A stretch of DNA of 64,000 bases from Paenibacillus sedimenti (GTDB lineage: Bacteria > Bacillota > Bacilli > Paenibacillales > NBRC-103111), in assembly GCF_014534655.1 (NCBI RefSeq), contig NZ_JACVVD010000018.1:1-64000 (forward strand), in the 5' to 3' direction. Shown here piece by piece: positions 63,213 through 64,000 of the stretch (within the stretch, counting starts at the first letter, position 1; each line of letters opens with the position of its first letter). The notes beneath the pieces are model-generated. The model was not told the origin of the DNA. It was given only the letters and a program-made list of their open reading frames with translations, and searched no databases. The position numbers were made by a program, and so were the translations under genes.

Positions 63213-64000
63213 TCAATAATGCACCCAGCGTTTTTGTCCGACCCATTGAATGATGGTGATGATGAAAATGATTAAGAATAGAATCCATGAGATCGCCGAA
63301 GCGTAGCCCATCTCGTAATAACGGAACGCATTATGGTACACAAAAAGGGAAAGGATGGTCGTGCTGTTGCCCGGCCCTCCTTGTGTCACCGCCTCGATCA
63401 AACCGAAGGTTTTGACGGATGCGATTAGTCCGGTGATTAACAAGAGGAACGTCGATGGGCTGACCAAAGGCCAAATAATGTTCCACACGGTTCTCCACAT
63501 GCTTGCGCCGTCAATTTTGGCCGCCTCGGTTAACTCTTGAGGCACCTCCTGAAGGGCAGCTAAGTAAATAATCATGTTGTAGCCGAGCAAGAACCAAATC
63601 CAGATGATATCAATGGCGTACATCGACCATTGGGTGGTAGACAACCACCCTGGCGGGTTAGCGATCCCGACAGCGCGTAACATATGATTAATCGGACCAT
63701 TCGTCGGCTGAAAAAGAAGCATCCATACGAACGCGATTGCCACGCCGCTTGTGATGTAAGGCATGAAATACATCGTTCTGAGCGCTTTTTTCATGTACAC
63801 ACTGCGATTCAAAACCAGCGCAACAATGAAAGCGAGCGCCATGGATACCGGTACGGAGGCCATGAAGAGCAGAGTATTTTTAATCGCAATATAAAAGACC
63901 GGATCGCGGAACACTCTTGTGAAGTTTTTTAGCCCGATGAAATGGATGGACGGAGACGTGAATTTATAATCCGTAAACATCATGAATAGCGAAAGCAATG
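63213..64000 (-). CDS. Carbohydrate ABC transporter permease (MalF/UgpA type), N-terminus beyond the window
   Basis: The frame is open to the right edge, so the first residues are missing. The visible part has LFMMFTDYKFTSPSIHFIGL, five hydrophobic segments and the EAA loop LTEAAKIDGASMWRTVWNII followed by WPLVSPSTF. The C-terminus ends ISWILFLIIFIITIIQWVGQ. It pairs with the MalG-type permease at 62287 to form the channel of a CUT1 sugar importer. A solute-binding protein gene would be expected just outside, upstream. Confidence 0.93.
   Translation of the reverse strand, partial: LLSLFMMFTDYKFTSPSIHFIGLKNFTRVFRDPVFYIAIKNTLLFMASVPVSMALAFIVALVLNRSVYMKKALRTMYFMPYITSGVAIAFVWMLLFQPTNGPINHMLRAVGIANPPGWLSTTQWSMYAIDIIWIWFLLGYNMIIYLAALQEVPQELTEAAKIDGASMWRTVWNIIWPLVSPSTFLLLITGLIASVKTFGLIEAVTQGGPGNSTTILSLFVYHNAFRYYEMGYASAISWILFLIIFIITIIQWVGQKRWVHY

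Overview
The window looks like a chromosome segment of a spore-forming, flagellated Gram-positive bacterium with an S-layer-type envelope, most likely Paenibacillus or a close relative. The evidence is the order ywzB-murA-spoIID-spoIIQ-spoIIID-mbl-flhO-flhP-fabZ and the order upp-wecB-atp operon, both known from Bacillales, together with several S-layer-homology (SLH) proteins, CsaB, and an 11-subunit nuoABCDHIJKLMN operon. All conserved genes from 1 to 45.7 kb lie on the minus strand, so the core reads from right to left.

Region by region: (1) 1-11 kb is an envelope locus: two secreted SLH proteins, TagO, a TagA/WecG glycosyltransferase, the pyruvyltransferase CsaB and a DUF5693 membrane protein. 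CsaB-type pyruvylation of the secondary wall polymer is what SLH domains bind, so these genes probably act together. (2) 11-14.4 kb holds phosphohexomutase, fabZ, a PgsA-like synthase and an EpuA-like small protein. (3) 14.4-25 kb holds flhO/flhP, mbl, spoIIID, spoIIQ, spoIID, murA, ywzB and a subtilisin-like protease with SLH domains. (4) 25.7-36.2 kb is complex I without NuoE, F and G; NuoC has a very long Ala/Glu-rich N-terminal extension. (5) 36.3-43.8 kb is the complete F1Fo ATP synthase operon with a clear promoter. (6) 43.9-45.7 kb holds wecB and upp.

At 45.9-62.2 kb the strand switches and an accessory island begins. It contains decayed fragments (ComP-like kinase, ComA-like regulator, RecD-like helicase, royal-jelly/yellow-family protein, EAL domain, DUF2461, IS21 transposase). 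Among them are two copies of a roughly 4.7-kb nucleotide-sugar cassette in the order rfbF (glucose-1-phosphate cytidylyltransferase), RfbJ-like reductase, UDP-glucuronate-decarboxylase-like SDR, nucleotide-sugar 6-dehydrogenase, DUF707 protein. A GT2-GT4 fusion glycosyltransferase sits between the copies and a third DUF707 copy follows. Decay is reciprocal: copy 1 has lost the reductase and the dehydrogenase, copy 2 has lost the decarboxylase, and each enzyme keeps exactly one or two intact copies across the pair. The enzyme set (CDP-glucose maker plus 6-dehydrogenase, decarboxylase-like SDR and 4-ketoreductase, with no CDP-glucose 4,6-dehydratase seen) suggests an unusual, possibly CDP-linked, pentose or uronate-derived sugar. 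That pathway is inference.

From 62.3 kb to the end, minus-strand genes return as two sugar ABC-transporter permeases. Intergenic DNA holds several unexplained structured repeats: a palindromic-ended element in two full copies and one short derivative, a hairpin leader shared by upp and the DUF5693 gene, and a nested inverted repeat before spoIIIQ-region genes (17.8-18.0 kb). I saw no tRNA, rRNA or CRISPR array.
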